Assembly (NCBI GenBank): GCA_025362395.1
Contig: JANYGK010000010.1
Location: 1-54,697 of the forward strand
Direction: 5' to 3'
Origin: Bacteroidota bacterium
GTDB taxonomy: Bacteria; Bacteroidota; Bacteroidia; B-17B0; Aurantibacillaceae
DNA length: 54,697 nucleotides
Shown: piece by piece, positions 1 to 8,716 of the stretch
Layout: each line of letters starts with the position of its first letter
Numbering within the stretch: the stretch's first letter is position 1
Translations under genes and position numbers: made by a program
The notes under the pieces: generated by a model
Told to the model about the DNA's origin: nothing
Database searches by the model: none
What the model saw: only the letters and a program-made list of their open reading frames with translations

Positions 1-1379
1 TTTTGCCCGGACGATGTTTGCAGCAGGTTTCTGAATTCAATGCTGTTCATGTTTTTGTATGCTTTTTGTTGCAGCACATATTTTAATCCCATAAAAAAAG
101 CGGCATCACCCATATAACTTCGCAAGGTATGGGCCACATCAGCTCCTTTTTTATATACATGATCGCCGTAGGTATAATTATGGGGTACACCTGATATGGC
201 TCTGAATCCTTTTTCGCGCAGGTGAATATATTTTACAGCGTCATCATGCAACAGTTTTATTTCAGATAAATATTTTGCATAAGTATAGGTATACTCTAAA
301 AATAAACGCTCGCTGTAACTTGCCATGCCTTCATTGAGCCACATGTCTTCCTGAGTTTCACAGGTCATTAAATCGCCCCACCAATGGTGTGATAATTCGT
401 GGGCCATTAATTGCGATTCGTAAGCTATATTGCCTATAGCTGCCTGTGGATAAGCAATGTTAGTGGCATGCTCCATAGCGCCACTGCTAAAGGGAACCAA
501 AACATACCCTACCCTGTTCCATACAAAGGGTCCGTAAAAACTCTCAAAACCTAAAATAGCATTCGGCAAATGCACAAAACCTGTTTTAAGTGCTGTTGTA
601 TCAGTAGGCCTTGCAGCCAGTATGATCGGTAAATTACCGTTCGCCGCGTTAATATTCCAATTTACCTGCGTATAATCAGCTACAGCCACTGAAGCAAGGT
701 AAGAAGGGATTTCTTTAGGCATTACCCATCTCCGAGTGCGTTTGCCGGCATTTGTTACATCACTCATTAATGCCCCGTTACAATAAGATGTTTTTGCAAG
801 GTCTGTTATAATATTAAATTCATAGGTTGATTTTTCAACAAAATTATCAAAGCAAGGAAACCAAACTCTGCCATAGTTATGCGGCTTTGCGCCAAAACCT
901 ACACCTAAATTATAAGCATAATTTCCGCTAAATGAAAAGCCGCCCCAACCCGAAGGATCACCCTGAGGCACACCGTGATAATATACTGTAACATTGGTAG
1001 TATCGGTTGTATTTAGTGCAAGAGGTAAGTTTACTTTCAATACTGTATCATTATAGGTATACGTTAGCAATGCCGTATTTTGCTTAATGCTGTCAATGGT
1101 CATTTTTAAGAGATCAAGCCTGATCTTATTTTGAGCATTTAATTTTGGAGCAAATCTTACTATTGTATTCCCGCTAATTTTTTGTCCCGCAAAATCAGTA
1201 ATATCAAGGTTAATGGTATATTTAATAATATCAATGGTATCGCTTCTTAAATTTTCGGCAGAGTAATACAATGAAGCAATAGACGTATTTTTGTGACTTT
1301 GACAGTTAGCACATTGCCCGGTTATGGTATTGGTATTTAATACTAAAAGAATAGAAAAGAATGTGTAAATAAATTTCAT
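1..1379 (-). CDS. Secreted M1-family metallopeptidase, 3' end outside window
   Basis: The reading frame opens at ATG 1379 and runs off the left edge without a stop, giving 459 residues. A signal peptide covers about residues 1-21. The zinc motif HELSH is at 327-331 (H327, E328, H331), the third ligand is E350 in a NEG motif, and a GAMEN-like substrate motif (GAMEH) is at 300-304. These define gluzincin aminopeptidases of the aminopeptidase N type, which remove N-terminal residues from peptides; export suggests nutrient peptide degradation. The missing C-terminus may carry a type IX sorting tail, as is common in this phylum, but that cannot be seen. The next gene is divergent, across a 94-bp gap. 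Confidence 0.9.
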   Translation of the reverse strand, partial: MKFIYTFFSILLVLNTNTITGQCANCQSHKNTSIASLYYSAENLRSDTIDIIKYTINLDITDFAGQKISGNTIVRFAPKLNAQNKIRLDLLKMTIDSIKQNTALLTYTYNDTVLKVNLPLALNTTDTTNVTVYYHGVPQGDPSGWGGFSFSGNYAYNLGVGFGAKPHNYGRVWFPCFDNFVEKSTYEFNIITDLAKTSYCNGALMSDVTNAGKRTRRWVMPKEIPSYLASVAVADYTQVNWNINAANGNLPIILAARPTDTTALKTGFVHLPNAILGFESFYGPFVWNRVGYVLVPFSSGAMEHATNIAYPQAAIGNIAYESQLMAHELSHHWWGDLMTCETQEDMWLNEGMASYSERLFLEYTYTYAKYLSEIKLLHDDAVKYIHLREKGFRAISGVPHNYTYGDHVYKKGADVAHTLRSYMGDAAFFMGLKYVLQQKAYKNMNSIEFRNLLQTSSGQ

Positions 1380-1473
1380 CTTGTAAATTTTACAACTAAT
1401 TTAATTAAATTTACTCAATATTTATATTTAAACTAGGAGTTCAATAGTAAACTCTTATAAACTGTACTTCTAA

Positions 1474-3033
1474 ATGAATTTAATTTCAAAGAACGATCTT
1501 TTCGACTTGGTGAAATCACTTTCCAAGTCTGAAAAGCGATTTTTAAAATTAAATGCTGCCGCTACAAGCCTGCCGGGTAACTTGATTACTTTGTTTAATG
1601 ATATTGAGAATGAACCCGAATTTACGGAGGAAGTTTTTTCAAAAATAAAAAAAACAAAGGGTCAATCAGAAGACCTCACGAGCCAATCATCGGAAACACT
1701 TTATAATTTTATTCTTCAGTGCCTCAGGTCATTTCACGCCGACAGCAATGCGTCTTTCATTATTAAAGATGAAATTACAAATATTTTAAACTTGTTTGAT
1801 AAAGCCCAATATAAACAATGCCGCAAAATATTAAATAAACAAAAACAGGAAGCTTACCGTTTTGAAAGGTTCCATTTTATACTCGAATTAATAGGGTTGG
1901 AAAAATTGTTAATTACAATTGAAACTCAATTCAACATTAAAAACAATACGATTGAGAACCTGGTTAAGGAAAGTCGTGACGTAATTGAAAAGGCGCGTAA
2001 CCTGGGCGAATACTCTATTTTATTTTCTACTGTTAATTTAATGGCGAGAGAAAGTACAAAAGCAAAAACCAACAAAGAATTCCAAAAGGTAAATGAGTAC
2101 CTCGAATCCCCGCTGCTGAAAAATACACATGAGATAAAATGCGCCAAAGCATTGATCATCTATCATAATTGCCGCTTATTGCTGTTTGCAAAAAAACAGG
2201 ATAATTCAAATCGAAATAAGGAGTGCCATATTATTTTGGAACTCATGAATTCGCATCCTGAAATGATCGAAGAAATGCCTAAGCGTTATCTTACGGCAAT
2301 TAATAACCTGATCAGCGTTGCTTATGAAGATAAAAAATTTAAATCGTGCCACGAATATATTGCACAGTTGAGAAGCAAAATAGATCTGAAAGCGTTTAAT
2401 ACCACCGACCTTCAATTAAAGATTTTTACATCAACCTATAACGCCGAACTTATAACCTACACAGACAGTGGCAGATTTGAAGAGGCCATAAAGATTGTTG
2501 AGTCTATTGAAAAAGGTTTGCAGGAATTTAAGGGGAAAATCAATAAAGAAGAAGTATTGATCTTTTATTATAATATTGCCATTATGTATACGTATGCCGG
2601 TAATTTTGAAACTGCATTTAAATATATTACGCGTGTATTGTCTGAAGGCGATAAGCTGCTAAGACAAGATTTGCAGTCGTTCGCACGCATTATCAATATC
2701 GGCTTGAACTACGAGCTAAATAATTTTAAACATTTAACTTATATTATTTCTTCGTTAAAAGTATATTACAAAACACAAACCTCCCTGTTTAAAACTGAAA
2801 AGCTTATTTTAGCTTATATAGAAAAATTGTCTGAATTTAAATTGACAGGCAAGGGAAAAGAAAAAGAGATCTTTTTAAATTTCAAAAAGGATCTGGATAT
2901 TATCATGTTGGATCCGCATGAAAAAAATGTAAGCTTTTACTTCGACATTGAAACCTATGTAGAATCAAAGATAGAAGCTGTGCCAATGAATGTTTTGATG
3001 CAGAGTAAATTTTTAAAAGCCTGGCAAAATTAA
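1474..3033 (+). CDS. Helical protein of unknown function, first of tandem paralogues
   Basis: A 519-residue cytoplasmic-looking protein with no signal peptide or membrane segment. It starts with a motif like LFDLVKSLSKSEKRFLKL and is otherwise predicted helical, with TPR-like stretches (for example FEEAIKIVESIEKGL and AGNFETAFKYITRVL at about 340-400). The next gene, 9 bp downstream, has the same N-terminal motif and the same layout, so the two are paralogues from a tandem duplication and probably co-transcribed. I recall similar uncharacterised proteins in other Bacteroidota but cannot assign a function. A helical-repeat scaffold role is inference only. Confidence 0.8.
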   Translation: MNLISKNDLFDLVKSLSKSEKRFLKLNAAATSLPGNLITLFNDIENEPEFTEEVFSKIKKTKGQSEDLTSQSSETLYNFILQCLRSFHADSNASFIIKDEITNILNLFDKAQYKQCRKILNKQKQEAYRFERFHFILELIGLEKLLITIETQFNIKNNTIENLVKESRDVIEKARNLGEYSILFSTVNLMARESTKAKTNKEFQKVNEYLESPLLKNTHEIKCAKALIIYHNCRLLLFAKKQDNSNRNKECHIILELMNSHPEMIEEMPKRYLTAINNLISVAYEDKKFKSCHEYIAQLRSKIDLKAFNTTDLQLKIFTSTYNAELITYTDSGRFEEAIKIVESIEKGLQEFKGKINKEEVLIFYYNIAIMYTYAGNFETAFKYITRVLSEGDKLLRQDLQSFARIINIGLNYELNNFKHLTYIISSLKVYYKTQTSLFKTEKLILAYIEKLSEFKLTGKGKEKEIFLNFKKDLDIIMLDPHEKNVSFYFDIETYVESKIEAVPMNVLMQSKFLKAWQN

Positions 3034-3042
3034 GTATGATAC

Positions 3043-4584
3043 ATGAAGCCAACTAACCAGCTGTTCGATCTGATAAAGTCCTTATCACCCGAGGAAGAAA
3101 AAAAATTCACCCTCCTGTCCTCTTTACAGGCAGGGGATAAAAATTATATAAAGCTATTTAATTATATACAACAGCAAGACAGTTATGATGAGGATGATGT
3201 AAAAGATCATTTCAAAAAAGAGATTTTCGTGCAGCATTTTGCATCCGAAAAAAACCAGCTACTGCACCATATCCTCAAAAGCCTGCGCTTTCACAGGTAC
3301 GAAACTATTACCAGCGCTAAAATTGATGAGGATATTAAAAGCATACAGCTCCTGTTTAATAAATCGTTATACAAACAATCGCGCAAGCAGTTGAGTATGA
3401 TCAAAAAAAGAGCGCATGATTTTGAGTTATTTTACAGCCTGTTAGAAATTATTGAACTTGAAAAAGTACTAATTGACATGGAGGCGCACTTTGGTGACAT
3501 CAATTACAGATCACTGAAAGAATTAATTGAAGAAGAGAATACCGTTTTTAAAAAAATAGAAAATTTCACCGCTTACGAAGTGCAATTAGCAAAGCTTAAT
3601 AACCTGTCCTCAAAATTAATGATTGCCAGGAGTAAGGAAGACGTAAAAGAAATTACAGAGGTGTTAAAGGCCACAAACCTTATAACATCTACCACAGGCT
3701 TACTCGCTTATAAATCAAAAATTATTTATTTATATACCATTGGTTTAGGCTATAGGTTGCTTAATGAAATGGACGAAGCCTATAAAGCGTTTTCTGAATT
3801 GATCGTTCATATGGAAAATAAACCGGAAATTATTTCTGAAATGCCGGATTATTACATTTTATCACATGGGTTTTTAGTAAGGTATTTTGCCATTAAAAAA
3901 CAGTATAACGATGGGTTTAAAATGATAGATAAAATAAAATCATTGTCCCTTAATAAAATATTTAATGCCATCGATCTGCAAATTGCTGTTTTCATTCAAT
4001 CTTACATTACTGAAATAACATTATACGCTTACATTGGCCAGCATGATAAAGCAAAAAATATTATCCCTTATGTTATTAAAGGCCTCGATAAATATGAAGC
4101 TAAAATTAATAATGAAGAGCTGGTAAAAATATATCACACTATTAGTATGGTTTATTTTGGGGTAGGTGAATACAATAAAGCACTGGTATGGCTTAATAAG
4201 ATCATTAACACAAACTACGATGATTTGAGGCAGGATACAGTGCGAATTTCCAAGCTCATTAATTTAATTGTCCATTTTGAATTGGGTAACGACGACCTTT
4301 TATCCTACATTTATAAATCGAGCGTGCGTTTTTTCAATCATCAAAAAAAACAATACCGGTTTGAGTCGGTATTTTTAGATTACTTCAAAAAAATAGCGTT
4401 ATCAAAAAGAGACAGCAAGCAAAAAGAAACGTATGTAAAATTTAAGGAGGAGCTGCAAAGCGTCTTTAAAGACAAATATGAAAAAAACGCTTTAGAATTT
4501 TTTAATTTTTACGCATGGCTCGATTCTAAAATTCACTCTATTACATTTGCGGAAGCCATACAGATAAGGCGGCAAAATAATTAA
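3043..4584 (+). CDS. Helical protein of unknown function, second paralogue
   Basis: A 513-residue paralogue of the preceding gene. Shared landmarks in the same order are LFDLIKSLSPEEEKKF at the N-terminus, a LFNKSLYKQSRK segment matching LFDKAQYKQCRK, ELEKVLIDMEAHF matching GLEKLLITIETQF, and a DLRQDTVRI segment matching LLRQDLQSF. It is predicted mostly helical, without signal peptide or membrane span. The 9-bp spacing to the upstream stop suggests one operon. No catalytic motif is visible. It converges on purD with an 84-bp gap that contains no convincing terminator. Confidence 0.8.
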   Translation: MKPTNQLFDLIKSLSPEEEKKFTLLSSLQAGDKNYIKLFNYIQQQDSYDEDDVKDHFKKEIFVQHFASEKNQLLHHILKSLRFHRYETITSAKIDEDIKSIQLLFNKSLYKQSRKQLSMIKKRAHDFELFYSLLEIIELEKVLIDMEAHFGDINYRSLKELIEEENTVFKKIENFTAYEVQLAKLNNLSSKLMIARSKEDVKEITEVLKATNLITSTTGLLAYKSKIIYLYTIGLGYRLLNEMDEAYKAFSELIVHMENKPEIISEMPDYYILSHGFLVRYFAIKKQYNDGFKMIDKIKSLSLNKIFNAIDLQIAVFIQSYITEITLYAYIGQHDKAKNIIPYVIKGLDKYEAKINNEELVKIYHTISMVYFGVGEYNKALVWLNKIINTNYDDLRQDTVRISKLINLIVHFELGNDDLLSYIYKSSVRFFNHQKKQYRFESVFLDYFKKIALSKRDSKQKETYVKFKEELQSVFKDKYEKNALEFFNFYAWLDSKIHSITFAEAIQIRRQNN

Positions 4585-4668
4585 TAATTTTGTTTTAACC
4601 ACATCAAACATAGATTTTCTTCATAATAAACTATGTTACCTATGTACCTATGCCATTAAATACTTAAC

Positions 4669-5952
4669 TCATTTCCAATTAATGAGATCCTTACCGATAT
4701 CGGTTCTGTAATATTTTTTTTCATAAGAAATACATTCGGCAGTTTTAAAGCTTTTAGTTACGGCTTCCAAAATTGTCTTTCCAAAAGATGTTACCGCGAA
4801 TACACGCCCGCCGTTAGTTAAAACTTTATCATCTTTTAATATGGTGCCCGAATGAAAAATATGACTGTCGCCGTTATGCTCCAAGCCTGTAACTTCTTTA
4901 TATTTTTCATAATCTTCGGGGTAACCTCCCGAAACTAATACCACTGTTGCGGCAGTATCGTTTATGACACTAAATTGTTTTTCATGCAGGGTTTGTGCAG
5001 CAACCCCTTGCAGTAAATCAAGCAGGTCTGATTCTATTCGCGGAATAACCACTTCTGTTTCAGGATCCCCCATTCTGCAATTATATTCAATGACACTCGG
5101 CTCCCCATCGCAATTCATTAATCCTATAAAAATAAATCCGCGGTAATCTATCCCGTCTTTTAATAAACCGTTTATGGTAGGCTTAACAATTTTCTCTTCT
5201 ACCTTTTTTATAAAGGCTTCATCGGCAAAAGGCACAGGGCTCACAGCTCCCATACCACCTGTATTTAATCCTTTATCCCCAACGCCGATTCGCTTGTAAT
5301 CTTTTGCAGGCGGTAAAATTTTATAGGATTTCCCATCGGTTAATACAAAAACAGACAATTCTATTCCTTTTAAAAACTCTTCAATAACAACGGTATTTCC
5401 GGCACTCCCAAACTTTGCATTCAGGATCATGTTTTCCAGTTCGCGCTTTGCTTCCCGGCTATCGTCTAAAATTAAAACGCCTTTTCCGGCAGCTAATCCG
5501 TCAGCCTTTAACACGTAAGGAGGCGTTAAGGTATCCATAAAAGCAGAGGCTTCCGCGATATTTTGTTTTGTGAAACTTTTATATTTGGCGGTAGGTACAC
5601 CATGCCTGAACATGAATTGCTTACTGAAATTCTTACTTCCTTCCAACTGAGCACCATCCATTTTAGGGCCTATCACCGGAATTTCTTTCAGCACATCATC
5701 CTTTAAAAAGTAATCATGAATGCCCAATACTAAAGGGTCTTCGGGCCCAACCAAAACCATATCAATTCCTTTTTCCCATACTAAATTTTTGATGGCATTA
5801 AAATCGGTTGCCGATATATTAACGTTGGTGCCACATTGTGCAGTACCGGCATTCCCCGGAGCAATGTAAAGATTTTCGAGTTGTTTACTCTTTGCCAACT
5901 TCCATGCAAAAGCATGTTCCCTGCCTCCTGATCCTAAAATTAAAATATTCAT
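4669..5952 (-). CDS. purD: Phosphoribosylamine--glycine ligase
   Basis: A 427-residue ATP-grasp enzyme that joins 5-phosphoribosylamine and glycine to make GAR in de novo purine synthesis. The N-terminal MNILILGSGGREHAFAWKL motif, VLKADGLAAGKGVLI in the ATP-grasp core, and the metal/ATP site segment IEYNCRMGDPETEVV are all diagnostic, and the length fits the family. It is a single gene; purN lies some 40 kb away, so the purine genes are not clustered. A rho-independent terminator just upstream (6012-6040) isolates it from the next minus-strand gene, so it probably has its own promoter in 5953-6010, although no clear TAnnTTTG box is visible there. Confidence 0.97.
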   Translation of the reverse strand: MNILILGSGGREHAFAWKLAKSKQLENLYIAPGNAGTAQCGTNVNISATDFNAIKNLVWEKGIDMVLVGPEDPLVLGIHDYFLKDDVLKEIPVIGPKMDGAQLEGSKNFSKQFMFRHGVPTAKYKSFTKQNIAEASAFMDTLTPPYVLKADGLAAGKGVLILDDSREAKRELENMILNAKFGSAGNTVVIEEFLKGIELSVFVLTDGKSYKILPPAKDYKRIGVGDKGLNTGGMGAVSPVPFADEAFIKKVEEKIVKPTINGLLKDGIDYRGFIFIGLMNCDGEPSVIEYNCRMGDPETEVVIPRIESDLLDLLQGVAAQTLHEKQFSVINDTAATVVLVSGGYPEDYEKYKEVTGLEHNGDSHIFHSGTILKDDKVLTNGGRVFAVTSFGKTILEAVTKSFKTAECISYEKKYYRTDIGKDLINWK

Positions 5953-6011
5953 AATATGTTATTTACCCGTTCTACCTTAATTTCAGAACGTATTATTAAT
6001 GAGGCAAAAAT

Positions 6012-6040
6012 AAAAAATCCCAACCGGTAAGTTGGGATTT
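6012..6040 (-). terminator. Rho-independent terminator of the basic exported protein gene
   Basis: Perfect 10-bp inverted repeat AAATCCCAAC (6015-6024) / GTTGGGATTT (6031-6040) with a 6-nt loop. Read on the minus strand it is followed by a run of six T (6017-6012). It lies 23 bp past the stop of the minus-strand gene at 6063 and 60 bp before purD. Confidence 0.75.
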
Positions 6041-6062
6041 AATTTTTAAAGTTTTAAACCTG

Positions 6063-6470
6063 CTATCGTTTCGATTTACTAAAGCTTGAATTTCCTCTCA
6101 CCCTCGTAACACCCCTTTGCCTGTTCTGTCTGGCTAATATGCCGTCTCTGTATCTTTTTGATTTTGTCCTGTTCCTTGTAAATAGCTTAGGTTGTTCTCT
6201 ATTTTGCTTAATGCCGGGCCTGGTTTTTTTATAGGCCCAAGCACCCCCGCTTTTGTTACCATGAAATATTCTTGCAAAAAAACCCTTTTTTTGACCGCCT
6301 TTTGCAAAAGCATCCGCATGACCCCCGCTTTTTTTGAAATGAAAAAATCCGCCGCCGCTTCGTTGGTTGCGATGTTCTCTTTTTCTACCGCCTGTTTGCG
6401 CCATAACCGAGTTACTCGCCCCGATACAGAACAATAATAATAGAACAGCAAAAAGCTTTGATAATTTCAT
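6063..6470 (-). CDS. Small, highly basic exported protein
   Basis: ATG at 6470 gives 135 residues starting MKLSKLFAVLLLLFCIGASN with a classical signal peptide ending at about residue 25 (VMAQ). An upstream in-frame start at 6488 would put six extra residues before the signal peptide and is less likely. The mature part is dominated by Arg, Lys, Gly, Gln and Asn, with several FxxFxxxK/G segments and almost no acidic residues. It resembles small basic periplasmic or secreted proteins of unknown function in Bacteroidota. Binding to anionic envelope material or nucleic acid is possible but is inference. It has its own downstream terminator. Confidence 0.6.
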   Translation of the reverse strand: MKLSKLFAVLLLLFCIGASNSVMAQTGGRKREHRNQRSGGGFFHFKKSGGHADAFAKGGQKKGFFARIFHGNKSGGAWAYKKTRPGIKQNREQPKLFTRNRTKSKRYRDGILARQNRQRGVTRVRGNSSFSKSKR

Positions 6471-6646
6471 TATTACAATATTATACAATTTAAGTTACAA
6501 AATCCAACATATTGGACTCTTATTCACCTAATAAATTAACAAGATTTTAACAAATTTGATTTTATAACTCTTTTTTTTAACAAATGCGCTATTTAAGGAA
6601 CTTAACATGCACAATTTTTTTCAATAAATAAATGTAGATTCGCTCA

Positions 6647-7675
6647 ATGACAGCAAATGCGTTACCTGTAATTGATTTTTTAAATAAAAGCAAAAATGAG
6701 TTGATCATTGACGTTCGTGCGCCCATTGAATTTTTTAAAGGACATCTTCCAAATGCTGTTAACATTCCCCTTTTTGAAGACAGTGAACGGGCCGAAATAG
6801 GAACTTTATTTAAACAGCAGGGAAAAGATACAGCCGTTACAAGAGGCTTAGAAATTGTATCGCCTAAAATGGTACCGTTCGTTGATAAAGTAAAAACGCT
6901 TTCTAAAAATAAAAAAGTATTTGTATATTGTTTCAGGGGCGGTATGCGCAGCAACAGCTTTGCATGGTTAATGAATACGTCGGGCATGGACGCCTGTATA
7001 TTAAAAGGCGGTTATAAAGTTTACAGAAATTATGCACTCGATTATTTTGAACAAAAAAAGAAAATAGTATTACTGGGAGGCAATACCGGAAGCGGTAAAA
7101 CAGATATTTTAAAACGACTTGCTCAATTATCCGTACAGACAATTGATCTGGAAGGGCTTGCTCACCACAAAGGCTCTGCCTTTGGCGCTATTAATGAACA
7201 AAAACAGCTTCCGCAACAAAATTTTGAACACAGCCTCTTTGAAAATCTTCAATTAATAGATGCCGGTAAAGTAGTTGTACTGGAAGATGAATCAAAAAGC
7301 ATAGGGTTTAATAAATTGCCTCACGGTTTGTGGCTTCAAATGAAGGAAGCAACAATTATTAAACTGGAAATTCCGTTTGAATTACGGGTGCAAAAACTGG
7401 TAGAGGACTACACAACCGTTAACATAAACGAGCTGAAAGAATGTGTCGTAAAAATTTCGCAACAATTAGGGACATTAAACACAAAATTATGTTTGCAGTA
7501 TTTAGATGAGCGAAATTTACATGATGTTGCACGCCTTTCTCTATTATATTATGATAAGGCTTACGGGTTTATATACCTCAACAAAAAACAGCCCATCATT
7601 CCTTTACCTTCCGTTACAATAGATGCCATGGTTAATGCTCAAAAAGTAAAACACATTATCGATACCCTAAACTAA
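6647..7675 (+). CDS. mnmH: tRNA 2-selenouridine synthase
   Basis: A 342-residue enzyme (MnmH/SelU/YbbB) that uses selenophosphate to convert 2-thiouridine at the wobble position of tRNA-Lys, -Glu and -Gln to 2-selenouridine through a geranylated intermediate. The N-terminal rhodanese domain (about 8-130) has its active Cys at C95 in YCFRGGMRS. The C-terminal P-loop domain carries GGNTGSGKT at 144-152. It is followed after 5 bp by selD, which makes its selenium donor, so the two form an operon. The length is typical for the family. Confidence 0.95.
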   Translation: MTANALPVIDFLNKSKNELIIDVRAPIEFFKGHLPNAVNIPLFEDSERAEIGTLFKQQGKDTAVTRGLEIVSPKMVPFVDKVKTLSKNKKVFVYCFRGGMRSNSFAWLMNTSGMDACILKGGYKVYRNYALDYFEQKKKIVLLGGNTGSGKTDILKRLAQLSVQTIDLEGLAHHKGSAFGAINEQKQLPQQNFEHSLFENLQLIDAGKVVVLEDESKSIGFNKLPHGLWLQMKEATIIKLEIPFELRVQKLVEDYTTVNINELKECVVKISQQLGTLNTKLCLQYLDERNLHDVARLSLLYYDKAYGFIYLNKKQPIIPLPSVTIDAMVNAQKVKHIIDTLN

Positions 7676-7680
7676 ATACT

Positions 7681-8709
7681 ATGTCGGTTAAACTTACGCA
7701 ATACAGTAAAGCATCAGGCTGCGGATGTAAAATTGCACCCGCTGTGTTGCAGGAAATTTTGAACGGATGTAAGCAAACCGTTACCTTTAAAAATTTGCTG
7801 ATTGGTAACGAAACAAAAGACGATGCCGCCGTTTATGAATTAAATGACGGCAATTGTATAATAAGCACCACCGATTTTTTTACACCCATTGTAGATGACG
7901 CTTTCGATTTCGGAAAAATTTCGGCCTGCAATGCCATAAGCGATGTATATGCTATGGGTGGAAAACCACTAATGGCAGTGGCAATTTTAGGTTGGCCCGT
8001 AGATAAGATTCCTGCCGAGGTAGCGCAACAAGTTATTAAAGGGGCACAGGAAATTTGTAATAAAGCCGGTATTCCGCTAGCCGGGGGACATAGTGTTGAT
8101 ACTCAAGAACCTTTGTTCGGACTGGCAGTAACGGGTATCATAAGAAAAGAACATATTAAAAAAAATAATTCCGTAAAAGAAAATGATATACTTTACCTCA
8201 CAAAGCCTTTGGGAATAGGTATTTTAAGTACGGCCTTAAAAAGAGGGTTGCTCAATGAAACCAATTATAACTTATTATTATCCCATACAACTACATTAAA
8301 TGCTGTTGGAGAAACATTAGGCGCATTACAGTATGTAAATGCTATGACAGATGTAACCGGTTTTGGTTTTGCCGGTCATTTATTAGAAATGCTTGAAGGA
8401 ACTGATCTGTCAGCCATCATAAAAAAAGAATCGCTTCCTTTAATAGAGTCCGCCGTAAACTACAGCAAACAATTTGTATTTCCTGACAATACAACCCGCA
8501 ATTATAATGCGCAATCAAAATTTATTGGGGGAATGACTGATCTCGATTTTATTATATATTGTGACCCGCAAACCTCAGGCGGCTTATTATTTAGTGTTGC
8601 CGCAGAGCACGAACATGAAATGGATACATTTTTAAATTTACAACAACAGTATTTTGCAAAGGTGGGAAAGATCGTTCCAAAAAAAGAAAAAGAAATTGTA
8701 TTTATTTAA
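7681..8709 (+). CDS. selD: Selenide, water dikinase (selenophosphate synthetase), Cys form
   Basis: A 342-residue enzyme that makes selenophosphate from selenide and ATP. The GCGCK motif near the N-terminus gives C14 and K17, equivalent to E. coli C17 and K20. The catalytic position is Cys rather than selenocysteine, so no in-frame UGA recoding is needed. The glycine-rich AGGHSVDTQEP and the C-terminal DPQTSGGLL motif are also present. It is the second gene of the mnmH-selD operon. No selA, selB or tRNA-Sec is in the window, so selenium use here may be limited to tRNA modification. A structured dispersed repeat begins about 8 bp after its stop. Confidence 0.96.
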   Translation: MSVKLTQYSKASGCGCKIAPAVLQEILNGCKQTVTFKNLLIGNETKDDAAVYELNDGNCIISTTDFFTPIVDDAFDFGKISACNAISDVYAMGGKPLMAVAILGWPVDKIPAEVAQQVIKGAQEICNKAGIPLAGGHSVDTQEPLFGLAVTGIIRKEHIKKNNSVKENDILYLTKPLGIGILSTALKRGLLNETNYNLLLSHTTTLNAVGETLGALQYVNAMTDVTGFGFAGHLLEMLEGTDLSAIIKKESLPLIESAVNYSKQFVFPDNTTRNYNAQSKFIGGMTDLDFIIYCDPQTSGGLLFSVAAEHEHEMDTFLNLQQQYFAKVGKIVPKKEKEIVFI

Positions 8710-8716
8710 TTTACAG

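Noticed and set aside
4608-4658. ACATAG/CTATGT pairing and three spaced CTATG words between the paralogue gene and purD
   Set aside because: The stem is only 6 bp with a long loop and no U-tract; expected by chance in AT-rich spacer.
6134-6451. Alternative 105-residue minus-strand frame overlapping the basic exported protein
   Set aside because: The overlapping frame has a proper signal peptide and terminator; this one has neither.
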